Below are positions 25,415 to 37,447 of a stretch of DNA of 64,000 nt, piece after piece. A program made the translations under genes and the position numbers. Position 1 is the first letter of the stretch. Each line of letters starts with the position of its first letter. Under the pieces are notes generated by a model that was given only the letters and a program-made list of their open reading frames with translations, did no database searches and was not told the origin of the DNA. This stretch comes from Blepharisma stoltei (lineage: Eukaryota; Ciliophora; Heterotrichea; Heterotrichida; Blepharismidae), in the NCBI GenBank assembly GCA_914767885.1, contig CAJZBQ010000054.1:620001-684000 (forward strand), written 5' to 3'.

Positions 25415-26083
25415 CTACGGTTTCTGTGTGCCTTTTTTCACTGTTTCTGTTTTGCGTCTCATAACATCGATAGGTTGACTTAGCACTCCTAAGGTAATGT
25501 AATCGGATTTTTTCACTTGCATGTAATCCTTGACTGCATAAGGATTGCCATTGTTTCCAATTTCACTGCCTGCTGTGGTATTCCTAGATGCATAAAAAGA
25601 TACGTATTTAGATGATATAAAATCTTTTTCACTGGTATCATAAGCACCATTATTTTGAATCTTTATAGTGTTTTGGACTGGAATTTTGCTGGCTATGTTA
25701 TAATTCTGCGAAATTATATTGCTATGGTCTTCAGTGAAACTTGCTGACATTGTACTTTTGTGCCATGATGCTCGAAGCTGATTGAAATTAACTGAAGGTG
25801 CTTTTTGTGAATATATTTCTGTATTTATCCCTATTTGCTTTTGGCTCTCGTTTTTAGGTGGACTTGATTCATACACTGCTTTTATTTTTTGCTGAAAGGA
25901 CAGCTTTCGTGGCTTTGCCAAAGGAGTCATCCTGCATAAGTATCCATTTTGGATTGGGGATGGTTCATTATGGATTTGGGTTAGTTTAAGCGACTTATTT
26001 ATTGGAATTTTTGTATCAAACACTTCTGCAAAATTGCCTGGCTGAATTCGGTCTTGAAAACGTTTGCGGAAATTACTTTCCAT
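25415..26083 (-). CDS. 222-aa hypothetical protein
   Basis: A single open frame with a basic, Ser/Asn/Gln-rich and probably disordered sequence (MESNFRKRFQDRIQPGNF). No domain recognised. It ends with TAG. It is flanked by the SOD and MBOAT genes on the same strand. Confidence 0.5.
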   Translation of the reverse strand: MESNFRKRFQDRIQPGNFAEVFDTKIPINKSLKLTQIHNEPSPIQNGYLCRMTPLAKPRKLSFQQKIKAVYESSPPKNESQKQIGINTEIYSQKAPSVNFNQLRASWHKSTMSASFTEDHSNIISQNYNIASKIPVQNTIKIQNNGAYDTSEKDFISSKYVSFYASRNTTAGSEIGNNGNPYAVKDYMQVKKSDYITLGVLSQPIDVMRRKTETVKKGTQKP

Positions 26084-26209
26084 TTATTAACTTCCAACCA
26101 TTGTCAAACAGTTTTGGATCTTAAGATTGCGATTATTTTTTTAAATTTAATAAAAACAAATTAGGAATAATTTAGAGATAAAAATTATTAATTATTTAAT
26201 AATTTTATT

Positions 26210-27877
26210 TTAAAATCCAATTTCTTGTTTACCTTTTCTAAGATCTTCATATCGAATCATCATCATAAAATGAACTAAAAACATGAAAGTTAGGAATATT
26301 TTTATGATGAGAAATAGCCCTTCCCATGAAACAATCTGATTGGCAGCAATAATCAACCCTGTGACTCCAAATGAAAAGCCTACAAGATTTGCAATGCATA
26401 ATAAGAAAAGATAAAGTGAAGCTGATATCACGCACAGCCAGTTATATTGAAGTGTTTCTCTGAATTTTGCAAATTTCGGTCTGTTGAGATATCCTTTAAC
26501 CAATGTTTCTGGGACGATGAAAATACACATTCCCCAGCCCCACACTAAAAGGCTCATTTTCAGATCATGCCAGAGTGCAACGAATCCAAATACAACCCAA
26601 ATATTGAGCACTTTATATTTTGTTCCTCCTAGCGGAACAAATAGGTACCTTATCAGCCAGAGATTGAAAGATCGATGCCACATTCTTCAGAATCCTTCAA
26701 AGCAGTATTCATTTGATATACATTTTCCAAGGTTTTCAGGTGTTTCAATACCATCAAGTAAAGCCCACAACCTGAAAAATCTCCAAATGACCATAAATTT
26801 GAGCCAAATTCACTTTAAAATGACATAGGAGCCTGCAATGAGTTCATAGGCAGTGAAATCTTCCCAAATTCACTTATTCTTGGGGTTGATTGCAATCGCA
26901 GGGAAGTAAAGATTGTTTATCCACCACTGCAGTATAAAGAAGACGAATATGAGTCTTAGAGTGTAGAACGCAATCCTCTTGCTATCATAAGCCTGCTGCG
27001 GAGATTGAATTTGAGAAATTCAAGCATTGTAAGTAAGAGTTGGCCCTGCCAAATATAAGGGAGGATAGCATGAATAAGCTAAAAATGCTTTTAGCGTATA
27101 AATATTTGCATGCTGTTCGTAACGATATTTCAAGCATGTAATTTCCTTAGTGCATTCGATGCACCTTTCCATGTGCTTGTGTTTAGATTTTATGGGCTTA
27201 TTTAAATAGCACCAGTGGCAGTCAATAACAAAGCTAATTATTTTCAGCATCAGAAGGTTGCTACTTCTATTTCATTTAATTGCGATCGGGATTTGATCCA
27301 AGAACCCAAAATATGAAGAAATCCATCCAAATTTATAGCCATCATTGTATTCAGTAATAATTAAAAATGTGACGTTTGCAATTCAAACAAGAGCAGGAAA
27401 TCACCTTTTGGCAATAAAAATCCTTAATAATACGTAATTTCCTAAAATCATGAGCAGCGTAAATAAAGTTCCTGGGCCATGTATATAAAGTAAGAAACCA
27501 AGCCCAAAAAGTAAATAATAGCCAATCTGTGCATCAAGGGAATTGCTATATCTAAGTAGCATTTTCCTTATCATAATAAACAAGCAAGCTGTCAGTGAAA
27601 GAGAAGGCAGTCCATTTAGAAAAGCTGTTAATTGGACATCATCAACATCGGCATAATTTGATCCGAATCATGATTCTCGCTTAACCCCAGCAATATGATT
27701 TTTTGCAGCAATCTCATGAGACAAGAAGTAAGCGTCCTTAAGGCAGACTCCAAAGCCAAAAATGGCAAAGGAAAGACAGATGTATTTTTCAAAGCTTCTC
27801 CAAAAGTGAATTGTAGGTGTATCAGGTGTTCCGGGCGCTATAAGCATCTTTAATTCTTTTATTATAAAAATATTCAT
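26210..27877 (-). CDS. MBOAT-family membrane acyltransferase (HHAT/GUP1-like)
   Basis: 555 aa in one frame with several TGA-encoded Trp residues and about ten hydrophobic segments. The MBOAT core is clear: [20 protein letters not shown] followed by [11 protein letters not shown] and then the catalytic histidine in FVALWHD. The region resembles GUP1/HHAT proteins, which acylate lipids or proteins in the ER; which substrate is used cannot be told. The start ATG gives [15 protein letters not shown]. All pieces share one frame, so no intron is needed. Confidence 0.85.
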
Positions 27878-28245
27878 GACCTCTTAATTCTAGAATAATC
27901 TGAAAAGCTATAGGAATCAATGCTGACAAAATTTTCCGCATGCTTTTCATTCATATTTTGACATTTTTAAATAAGATAATTATTACTTAATTAATAAAAC
28001 TAATGTTTGTCTTTTAAATGATTTATTTGCAAATGCAAATTCTTTGGTAATTTATTTAGCATTATGACGTAATAAATTTAATGGCGTTCCTTTACTAGTT
28101 TTTCAAGAATGATATTTTTTATCAGAAAGAGCGTTCCAGAAATTAAATATTAAATCAGCTTAATAAAATATTGTATCATTTCTTCGTAAATTTTACTCAC
28201 TTAAAAACTGAAACCAATATTTATCATGATTGCAATTATTATATT
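27878..28245. other. AT-rich intergenic region
   Basis: I see nothing recognisable before the direct repeat that opens the next element. Confidence 0.4.
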
Positions 28246-28880
28246 ATTATTTCTAGTTTAAAATATCATTAGCATATCAAAAAACCATTTCTAGGCGCTT
28301 CGCGCCAAAAGTAAGAAGAGCAGAGAGAAGTGCGGGTGCTTTAGGCGGAGGAGTGGAGCATTAGCGAGATGACGGAAGGATTGGGGACGAATAGTGAAGC
28401 TGTGCTTGAGTTTTCTGAGGCCGATATAGGATGAGGAATGTGCTAATCGGTACTCCGTCAGAAAATTCCGAGCTCAACTTCAAGGACTGTAGGCTGTTGC
28501 TGGTGATCTTGCTGCTGACTGTGAGGTGGATTATTTTTTGTGTTGTTGTTTTTGCTGTATTTTTTGTTTTTTTGTTTTTTGTTTGTTGTTTGTTGTTTGT
28601 TGTTTTTGTTTCTTTTTTGTGTTTTTTGGTGCTCTATGTGCTGGAAGATGATGCTATTGAAGAAGTGCTGTTTGGATCAGGAAAAGATTCATGCTGTGTG
28701 AAGTTGTGCTTTATGCGGAGAAATTTGTTATTTGGATGAAGGAGGAACATGCTGGAGAATTTGGAGGTGTAGATAACGAGATAAAAATTTTATCTATAGA
28801 GTGATGATAAAAAACAGAGAAATGCTGCTAAGCAGCGTTGAAATAATGCTAATTCTAATTCTAATTATTTCTAGTTTAAA
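28246..28880 (+). mobile_element. retroposon-like element with 17-bp target duplication
   Basis: Perfect 17-bp repeats ATTATTTCTAGTTTAAA lie at 28246-28262 and 28864-28880. The 601 bp between start with AT-rich DNA, then a GC- and purine-rich block (28293-28540), a GT-rich low-complexity run (28540-28620), and end in a tandem tail (CTAATTCTAATTCTAATT). It has no convincing ORF. This is consistent with a non-autonomous non-LTR element. Confidence 0.65.
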
Positions 28881-29200
28881 TAGAGAATGAAATTTCTAAT
28901 ATCAAATCAATTATAACAATTTTAGAGGATATCAAATCTAAATTAACTATAAATTTTGATCTGCTTTGCGTAGATTTAGATCATTTGCATGCATTTAGCA
29001 CGCCTTCATGATAACTCCTTCTCTACAACTTTGAGTTCTGACGAATCGTTAAGATGATAAATCAAATTCCTTTTTATCGGCTGCAAAAATTTATTAGCAT
29101 GGAACTGATTTGTCACCTTTAGATGATTTGCCAACTATAAGCTGCAGAAAAGGATTTAGGAGCAATTTTACAAAATTGACACTCAAAGCTCACTTTTTAC
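28881..29200. other. AT-rich intergenic region
   Basis: I see no gene or element in it. Confidence 0.4.
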
Positions 29201-29374
29201 TTAGCCCCCAACTCTCTGAGTGAGTAAAAAAGTGGCATAAAAAATTTTTCATTAAAATATTTGATATAATTATAAATATAAAATATCTAGCTTTCATTCT
29301 AAAAATAAATTTTATAGTTAAAAAATTAGCCCCTAGTTATCAAGTTTTTTTTTCGCACATCGAGGAGGGAGTTA
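29201..29374. mobile_element. short degenerate family A MITE
   Basis: TTA-flanked (29201-29203 and 29372-29374). The left end GCCCCCAACTCTCTGAGTGAG and the right end TCGCACATCGAGGAGGGAG are diverged A ends; the core ATTTGATATAATTATAAA is recognisable. Intergenic, upstream of CCDC40. Confidence 0.6.
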
Positions 29375-29428
29375 AGAATTTAGCTATCCAAGCTTAAAAT
29401 TTAAAACTTGAAACTGCTAACAAGAAAA

Positions 29429-29657
29429 TATAGCAGTTGCCCGATGATGGCACTCAATGCGCCATCATCGGGCAACGCCAAACAAGGATCCACACGTGAA
29501 ATGGGTTCCACGTGTAGAACCCTTTTTCGCTCGTGGAAATGAGGATTCTCCACGTGCTAAAAAGGGCTCCACACGTGGAATCCATTTCCACTGTGGATCC
29601 TTGTCTGGTCTTGCCCGATGATGGCGCATTGAGCGCCATCATCGGGCAACTGCTATA
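29429..29657. repeat. 229-bp compound palindrome with CACGTG motifs
   Basis: Outer arms of about 48 bp start TATAGCAGTTGCCCGATGATGG and end with its inverse. Each arm is itself a hairpin (GTTGCCCGATGATGG / CCATCATCGGGCAAC). Between them a second inverted repeat (AAGGATCCACACGTG... to ..CCACTGTGGATCCTTG) contains CACGTG-type motifs four times. It ends about 110 bp before the CCDC40 start. Confidence 0.85.
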
Positions 29658-29768
29658 AATAATTATAGCAAAAAATAGCTTTACCCATTCTGAAAATTAA
29701 TACAATGTTCTTGATTTTCAAGTCTCTATTTAATTTAATCTATGGTAGTTATATAAATTAATTCAAAG

Positions 29769-32700
29769 ATGAGTGATCGTGAAGAAGAAGAGATCCTCGA
29801 TGAGAATCCTAAAGAAGAGCAGGAAGAGGAGTATTACGAAGATATGCAAGAAGGCGAGCATCTTGCACCTGATCATCCTCTTATGAGGAATCTGCAAGGA
29901 GCCCTTAAGAGCCAACTTTCTGCTGAGCTCGAGCGCCTGAATCTTCAACTTCGCGAAAAAGAAGAAACCCTCAAAAAATTTCGCAGAGATCGTGAAGACG
30001 TTGGTGTGCAGCTATACGGGGTGCAGCAACAGCTTGCCAAGATGCAAATGAACTATGAAAGAACTCGTGACAACTACAACATTATCAAAAAATATCGCGA
30101 AGAAAGTGACGAGCAGCTGGACGTCTTGCAAAACGACTGGGACAAAAAGAAAAAAGAAGTTGAAGACCAAGCCAAAAAGGTCAACAAAGCCCAAGACGAG
30201 CTCAATCAAATTAACCGAACACTTAGGCAGGTAGAAGAGTATAACGAGCAAATGAAAAGCGAAATCGCTCAAGGCAGGAGGATGACCTATAAGGCTGAAG
30301 AAGCTGTAGTGAGGCTGGAAAAGGAGAAAAAAGGCCAAGATGTTTTGATCGACCATATGAATGAAGAAATCAAAAGGCTTGGCGAGCAGAAAAATCTTTT
30401 AGAAGCCCAATTGAGATCTCAAAGAGAACAAACTGAGACTGCCACAGAAACATTAAAAGACGCAAACGAGCAGTTAGATAAGATCAACTTGAGCAAAAAA
30501 GACTTAATGGCTGACTGGAGAGATTACTTGAGAGGAATGCAAAGGAGAGATGAAACCTTGCAAGCAATTCAAAGTGAAATCCAAAAGCAAAGAGAGCAAG
30601 AATCCAACTTAGACTCAGAGCTCAGAGGATACCAGCAGCTATTCAAGCAAGAAACTGAAAATTATGACAAACTTCTTCAACAGATGGATAGCACAAAAAA
30701 TGAACTTGGCCTCTTGAAGAAGAATTTAGAAAACTTCGAAAACCAGAAAAAATACTTACTCCCCCATCCTTGATCGAACGACTCGCTACCGTTCGATCAA
30801 GGATGGGGGTTAAAAAAATTTTTTTGGGAAAAAAATTTTAATTTATAAAATAAAAATATATATATATATATTTTTTATTTGCTTTTAAATAAGAGGGTTA
30901 AGAGTATTTAATAATTATTTTTACAGCAAAAATTGAATTACTTTCATAAAAATTAGTTACCCCTTTAACTGTATAAATTTTAATTTGCTCCTTATTGAAT
31001 TAAAATTGTTTTTTTTTAAATTTAAAAGAATCTCTATTTTTTAGATTACTTCGGATGGTTGATTCCGTAGCTTTCTGTCGTCTCAAAGTCTCTGAAAGCA
31101 ACTTCATTAGGTGCATCTTCCCAAGCTTTTGATAGCTTATATATTTTTATATATATAAAAATTTGCATGATATGAAAATCGTTCGATCTAGGATGGGGTT
31201 AATTTCCCCAATTTTTAGGAAATTTTACAGTCTATCGTTCGATCAAGGATGGGGGGAGTTAGAAGAACAAGACAGAATGCTTAAGGCTTCAAAAAAGGCC
31301 ACAGAAAAAGAAATCTCAAACCTGGAAACCAAAAAGAAAGGAACTGAAGACCAACTAGGAGTGATTGAAAAAAATATCATGAAGTTGCACCAGGAAACTC
31401 AAAAATTGATGGAAGATATCATCAATAATTTAAGCGAGCAAACGACCATTGAAAAAAGTGCTAATAATCTTTCCAAGCAGACTGACAGGATAAAACAAGG
31501 AATCAGGGAAAAAGAAGCAGAAAAAGAAGACGTCAATAATGACATCATCAGAGTCAAAATGGATGTCCTGCATACTGAGCAAGGCCTTGGCATGCTTAGA
31601 GAGAAAAAGGATGAAATCGAAAAAGAGCTGGCTGAAAAAGATGAGCTTCTTAAAAGATTCGAAAAAAATATCAGAAACAACCATGACGATTTAGAGAAAA
31701 AGCAGCTGCGAGTCGACAAACTTAATAGAGAATATGCAAATTTGACCAAAGATATCACAGACGAAAGCTCAGGACCTTATGAAGCCAAACTCAACCACTT
31801 GGAACGCTCCATCTTAGAAAAGGACACTGAAATTAGCCGCCTTGAAAGGGATTGGATCTACTCCCAAACCCGTCTTGTTGAAAAGCAAAACGAAATCCAG
31901 CAAATAGAAATCAATAACTCTGACTATAAAACCAAGCTCATCATTTTGGAGCAGCGCAAGCTGCGACTTAACAACCATATTGAATCGAGCCAAAAAGAAA
32001 GAGACCAAGTTGAAAACAGTTTAAAGAGCTTGAGGAACTATATGAATAGAATCAATATTTTGCTTGACAAAAATAGGGAATCCTACCGATCTATTGAAGA
32101 CGACAATCGCCATCTTGAAAAAGACTTCGTGGACAGACTAAAAGAGCTTGAAAGAGAAACAGCAGGCATTGAAAAAGTAATAGAGCAGCTTAAAAAAGAA
32201 AAAGAAGACGTCCTATCTGATATTGTCGAAGCTGAGCGCCAAATTTTGCTTTGGGAAAGAAAAATCCAGCTTGAAAAAGAAATGCAGATGACAATCGACC
32301 CTAATGTTGGGCAAAAAGAAATGGAAGATATGAAAAAAGAAATCCATAGAATGGAGCTCAAACTTGAAAGTTTACGAAAAAGGCAAGAGCAACTGATCAA
32401 AGATATGGAAAGAGCTGTCTCGAAGAGAGAAACCATCCAGCTGAAATACCAGCCACGAGTCGAAAAAAATAAGAAGTCAGGAGCATCCATAGGCAAACAA
32501 GTCGCAAACCTTAAAAATACTCTGAAACACACAACGCAAAATTCTCAGCAAATTGACGCTAGTATTAAACAGAGAGAAGACGAGCTGCAACAGCTCGCAC
32601 AGGAGTTGGAAAATGCAGCAGAGTTTCAAAGCAATGTAGAAGAAGACGTGCAACGAAACTCAGTTGAAGTATGCTCAATGAAATTGGAAAAAAATAAAAA

Positions 32701-32914
32701 TTTGTGGCTAATTACGAAATTCCAAACAGCTGCTAAGAGGCATGAGGAAGCAGCAAGTGGGAATTTCAAACTTTCTGGAAGGCCAGATGCACTAGAACAG
32801 CAGCTGGAGAGTGAAGAAACTAAGTATGCCACAATAAGTGTTGTTCTTCAGCAAATTGCAAGTGAGAACCCGCAGTTCCAGATACTTTTTGATAAGATTT
32901 TAAATTGGGATTAA
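29769..32914 (+). CDS. CCDC40: CCDC40 (FAP172), axonemal 96-nm ruler coiled-coil protein
   Basis: 880 aa after removal of one IES. With CCDC39 it sets the 96-nm repeat of ciliary doublets and is needed for inner dynein arms and the nexin-dynein complex. The acidic N-terminus MSDREEEEILDENP is followed by almost continuous coiled coil; the family block FRRDREDVGVQLYGVQQQLAKMQ lies around residues 70-95. The frame breaks after KKYL (30758) where a C-family IES sits, and resumes EEQDRMLKASKKATEKE at 31262. No introns. A CCDC39 partner is not in this window. Confidence 0.85.
30756..31261. mobile_element. IES, family C MITE, in CCDC40
   Basis: TTA-flanked; excision of 503 nt restores TAC TTA|GAA GAA. 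The left end CTCCCCCATCCTTGATCG is followed at once by an inverted copy, so each end is a palindrome; the right end has two copies of TCGATCaAGGATGGGG. On the minus strand 31040-31140 encodes SKAWEDAPNEVAFRDF..GINHPK, also conserved in the copy at 47.5 kb. Confidence 0.9.
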
Positions 32915-33738
32915 ATAATAATTGATATTAATCTAGGCTTCTTATTTGGAACTTAAATAAATATGAGCCAAAGATGGAATTAGCCTGACCGTGGGCTACT
33001 TATTAGGCTAATTTTTCTCTCTAGGTGAGGGTTTTGATCAGCAGAAAAAAAGCTTTTCCTAACTACCCCCCTCCGTGAGCGAGCAAAACCATTGGAAAAA
33101 TCCCAATTTTTTACCCAAAAACCCACCCTCCGTGAGTGAACAAAAAATCTTTTAATAGAAAAATTTTTTTGATATAATAAGTGATAATTAGCATAATGAA
33201 ATCTCTAGCTAATTCTGTTTTATTTTAAAACAGTTGCATTTTAAAATATAAATTTTACAAGTTAAATAAATATTTGCTTTTTTTTTTGTTGCAAATTATT
33301 ATAAAATTTATATATAAATTATTAAAAAAAATTGACCTCCCTCAGTAAGCGAAGAATATTTTGTTCGATCCCTGCCATCGGGTGAACGGACCTTGGCAAG
33401 ATGGACTGGCATCAAGCCGTGTAGGATGGACTTAGTAGTGTCGGCTACTCGAGTCTTTACCTGATTCAAAGTCGAAGGAGAGGTGGATTGTCTGAGGCAA
33501 TATGGTAGCTAATCGGGCTCCTATGAAGGAGGTGCAAGTAATTTTGATGGAGCGGTATTGAAGACGAGTGTCTTGGTCAAGACAATGGAAATGAGATGTG
33601 AAGATAAGCCACCTGATCACCGCTAGCAGTAGGTAATAGCAGCCTTAATGCCAAGCGCGAAAAACTTTGACTCCACAATAAAATGGTCTTTAGACCTCTA
33701 AATATAAAGGTTAAGGTTTTTTGGGAACTCAAAACTTA
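32915..33738. other. intergenic with truncated family A MITE and GC-rich block
   Basis: An A element starts at 33060 (TAA, then CTACCCCCCTCCGTGAGCG) and runs to about 33369, where its right terminal repeat breaks off after TTTTGTTCG. A GC-richer block of about 350 bp without ORF follows (33370-33720). The missing MITE end is not found beyond it, so the element is truncated, perhaps by insertion and deletion. Confidence 0.55.
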
Positions 33739-34518
33739 TTAAATTACTATAATATTGGCATTCGTCAGTGCACTGAATGCGCTTTTCCATGTTTCCCATT
33801 CATCCTCACTATTCACTGCAAACAGCAGCCTGTTTTCATTTAAATACATCTCATTTTCTCTGTTAGTTCATGACCTTTTCCCGGTTCTTAGTGCTGGCTT
33901 TTCTTTTGGGGTTTCTCTATTAGGAATCAGTTTTGTCTTCACTGCTGGCTTTGTAAAGCTCACTGGTCTTGGCAAAAGGTGCCGAGGCTTATGCATTAAA
34001 TGGCCTGAATTATTCAAGCTTACAGATCGGGCTGAGGAAGCTGGGCTTGAGTCTGCAGGAGACCTATCGTTGGTATTTATTTCTAGCAAATAATTAGGCT
34101 TTTTCTTTTGCTTGTAAGCGTAGACTGACATAATTGCTTCATTTGGGATGGACATCAAAGGAGGCTCTTCAAACAAAGCTGCATGCCGGCTTTTGTAGTA
34201 AATTAATCCATTTGTGTCAAGCATGCATCATCTTGGAAGATAAAAATCAACAGAAGACGGCTTGTATCGTAGTAGCTCGCCACTAAAGCTTTCTCCAGCA
34301 AATCTTAGTATTGACGATTCACTGGCTTTACTGCTTTCAGGAGAAGAGGCGACTGCAAATGCAATTATCTCGTCTATCGGCTGTTTAGTAGGTTTCCTAT
34401 CTATTTCGATTGAAACATGAGTATTTGTAGGGTTAAACACCATCTCATTTATTGTGATGTCTTCTTCTGGGACAGTTTCAGTGCCCATTTCTGATCCTGA
34501 GTCTGATGAGCCTTCCAT
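33739..34518 (-). CDS. PH-domain protein
   Basis: 259 aa, one frame with TGA as Trp. An acidic Ser/Glu-rich N-terminus (MEGSSDSGSEMGTETVPEED) precedes a PH fold: LLRYKPSSVDFYLPRWCMLD, then LIYYKSRHAALFEEP, and the C-terminal helix SEDEWETWKSAFSALTN with the characteristic Trp. A disordered basic loop (NTNDRSPADSSPASSARSV) splits the domain, so it may be a split PH. Likely binds phosphoinositides or a protein partner. It begins 31 bp after the CLEC16A stop on the same strand; no splice joining the two was found. Confidence 0.65.
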
Positions 34519-34549
34519 TAAGGTAATACCAATTTTTCTTATTCCATAA

Positions 34550-37278
34550 TTAATTTTCAATTATCTTTAAATTACTTTCAAAAGAGTCCAGCATTGTTTG
34601 GATGAGGCTCAAATCGAGGTTTTTTGACACTTTTCGATGGGACTCAATCATGTTTTTTGCCCAGGCGCATCTTTGTGAGTCTTCGAAAGAAAGAGAGATC
34701 TGCAAAGAATCTTTTTTCTGCTTTATTGCTAAAACCAGGGTTTTTGGATCTGAATTATATACAGTGGCTTCAACGTTTCTCAGGTTGGCGATATAAATTA
34801 TTTTTCCATGGTTCATCACAGAAATGTCAGGGTCGACAATAATGAAAAAATTTTCATCTTCTATAATGTACCTTAGAATTTCACTTTTCCCTTCTTTAAG
34901 CCAGCACCTTAAGCATGTGCGATTCCCTATATAATTTTTACCAAATCCACAGTGTTCTCCAATTTTCCATTCATTCAGCTTTCTTAAATTATTCAAAGGG
35001 TAAATATTAATATCAATATCTGAGGGAAAATCGCTTTTGCACAATAAATATCGGATTTTTCTGTACAAGAAGAACAGATACATGTTGATTTTGGTGGTTT
35101 CTATATCTCCTTCAGGATGTCTTAAATGCAAAGGGACACTAGTAGCTAATTCTTTGTTTGAGCGTATTAAAATTGAGGAACTTGTTGTAAAATGCTCGTT
35201 GAAAGTGAATCGATTGGCCAATTGCCACTCTTCTTCAAAGGATTCTAAAAATAATAGTCCGTTGTATGAATTGTTGGTTAAAAGCCTTTTTAGATATTTC
35301 ACAGGCTTCCTTAGTGCTTGGTTCAAAGCAATTTCGTCACGAATTAATAAGCATTTTTCTATATTTTGTCTATATGCTAAGTTAATAACAATTTTGGACA
35401 GTAATTGACAAGCCAATAGTCTTAAAGGTGGCTTAATTGCCATTAAGTTCAGAAGATAGTGGACTATTTCATGGTCATAGCTTAATTCTGAGTCTACAGT
35501 GTAGTTATTTTCATCAGTAGTTTCATTTTGCAGATTAATTAATTGTTGAGAAAGGAGCCCTGATGCCTTTAAAATGGTTTTATTAATAAGATCATTCCAC
35601 ATGACTGAATCAAGTAGCAACAAAATAAGTGTAATCAATGTATCATCTCTGGACTGTAGGTAGGATATTATTATTTGCCTTATCGTGTTATGCTTAAAAT
35701 TTACAGGCTCTGTAATATTAAAATATGGCTTATTCGGGAGAATAGAAATTCTGTTTGGCAAATTTTGATTAGACACCTAAAAAATTTACCCAGGTTATAA
35801 TAAGGGAGCAAAGCCTAAGTTCTGTAACGTAAAGCCCGTGATCTTACTCCCACTCTGTGGATGGGAAAACATTTTAATTATTTATGAGAGGGGATCATTT
35901 TTTTTAAATTTTAAATTTTATAACAAATTAAAAAATCTATCTGCAAAAATGAAATTAAAAATTAATTTATTTATTAAATAAGCTTTAGAGTGCATGCTGT
36001 CTAATATTTATTAGAATTAGCTAGAGATTTTATAATAATACTATTGCTTATATTTTTATGCGAGGCCATGGATGGTGAGAGTTTTTTCAGCAAATTAGAA
36101 TTTTTCGAATGGTTTTGCTTATTTTTAGAATTTAACTATAATAATTCTGTAATATTTTTCAAACAATCAATTGTCAACTCTCCTAGCTTTAAAGTGTCAA
36201 AATCTCTTTTTTCTCGTTTAATTATGATAAGAGGATGTGGGTATAAAACTAAACTCAGCAGCTCGTCACGCACTTCTTTCAAAAAAATTGTTGAAATTAG
36301 AGTATTTAATAACTGAGGGTATTTTATCATTTGCAGAGTTTGGATCAACAAGTAAGTAGACAAAGATATTGACAGGTGATAAGGCTGCCTTTCAAAAGAA
36401 GCCAGCCCTCCAACTACAATTGGCAACAGCACAACCCTCAGCATGAGATCTGCAAGCTCTTCGCTGAATTCTTCAATCCCTAGCTCAAAAATATCGTTGA
36501 CATAATACAAATTGTCTAAGTTATCAATCATGATCGAATCCATCCTGCTTATATTAGTTATCTCGGATATTTCCTTATCCATTTGTATTCACTGTTCCCT
36601 TATTGATGAAACCAGGGAGGCAAAAAACCCAGAATCCAAAACAAACCTTTTAATTCGTTCATCAGGGACTAATTAGTCCTTACCTTTAAAAATATTTAGA
36701 ATAACTGTCCTTGCTCCAGTTCTTATCATTGGCTCTTCGTAATTTAAAAACATAAATGCATGTGAATAAAGCCTGAATTCTTTATTGATAACAAAGTCCC
36801 TTAGCAGAGCCAAATTCAGATTCACTGCTAAGCCTTTTAAAAGCGAAATATAATTTTCTACAAGTTCATCGTCTCCGAAATCAAATGGCCATGATATGAT
36901 TTCTCCATAAAATTGGGTGCTCAATAAATATTCTTTACTTTCGTTTTCAGACAGATTGTGAGCCAGTATATTAGCAGTTTGGATTAGCTGTATTGCAATT
37001 TCCTTCACTGTGTAGTTTTTTAGGATAAAAGTGAATAGGCTTTGGATGTCATTGGACATGAAATAGCTGTATTAAAGGTACTCGAAGAAATTTTGGTTAT
37101 TTTGTTCGCTTCAGACGAGGATCTCGGCCATTTGTTTTAAATTTTCGATAATTTTGCATTTGCTTTTGTGTGAGTGGTCTTTTATTGACTGTAGTTCTCT
37201 GTGGAGTTTCCTGGGTAATACTTACTGGAAGTGTTCAAGAGAAAATTTTTGTTTTCCTCCTATTAGCTTCGATATCAT
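34550..37278 (-). CDS. CLEC16A: CLEC16A/GOP-1-like protein (FPL domain)
   Basis: About 787 aa. In animals the family acts in endosome maturation and mitophagy. The start MISKLIGGKQKFSLEHFQ is followed by 15-nt introns at 37211-37225 and 37067-37081. The conserved FPL block reads MAEILVW.EQNNQNFF, then ALLRDFVINKEF, MIRTGARTVILNIFK. A third 15-nt intron lies at 36669-36683. A degenerate A-type IES (35832-36138) and a 13-nt gap (35777-35789, GTAAATTTTTTAG) are then needed to reach the C-terminal part (VSNQNLPNRISILPNK...). All pieces sum in frame. The 13-nt intron is shorter than the others and may reflect a homopolymer length error. Confidence 0.8.
35830..36138. mobile_element. IES, degenerate family A, in CLEC16A
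   Basis: A MITE-like left end CTCCCACTCTGTGGATGGG lies at about 35856, and a decayed right end with AATGGTTTTGCTTA at about 36106-36120. The MITE's own ends do not restore the frame. TA at 35830-35831 and 36137-36138 do (307 nt excised, joining TTA TA|C GTT on the minus strand). So the excised unit is slightly larger than the recognisable MITE. Confidence 0.55.
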
Positions 37279-37447
37279 TTTGAACAAATATTTATATAGA
37301 AAAATTTTCAGAAAAGAGCTTGCCTAAGACAAATAAATTAAAACTTATCCTATATTTTGAAGACATCCACTTGCATCACATCATTTGTATAACTTTTTAA
37401 TTTAACTTTTAGATACAGCTCTTGCTTATTTAATTAATATATACTTG

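Noticed and set aside
31399-32532. Several Ser/Phe-rich minus-strand frames opposite CCDC40
   Set aside because: They are antisense shadows of a coiled-coil gene with strong codon bias; no conserved motif.
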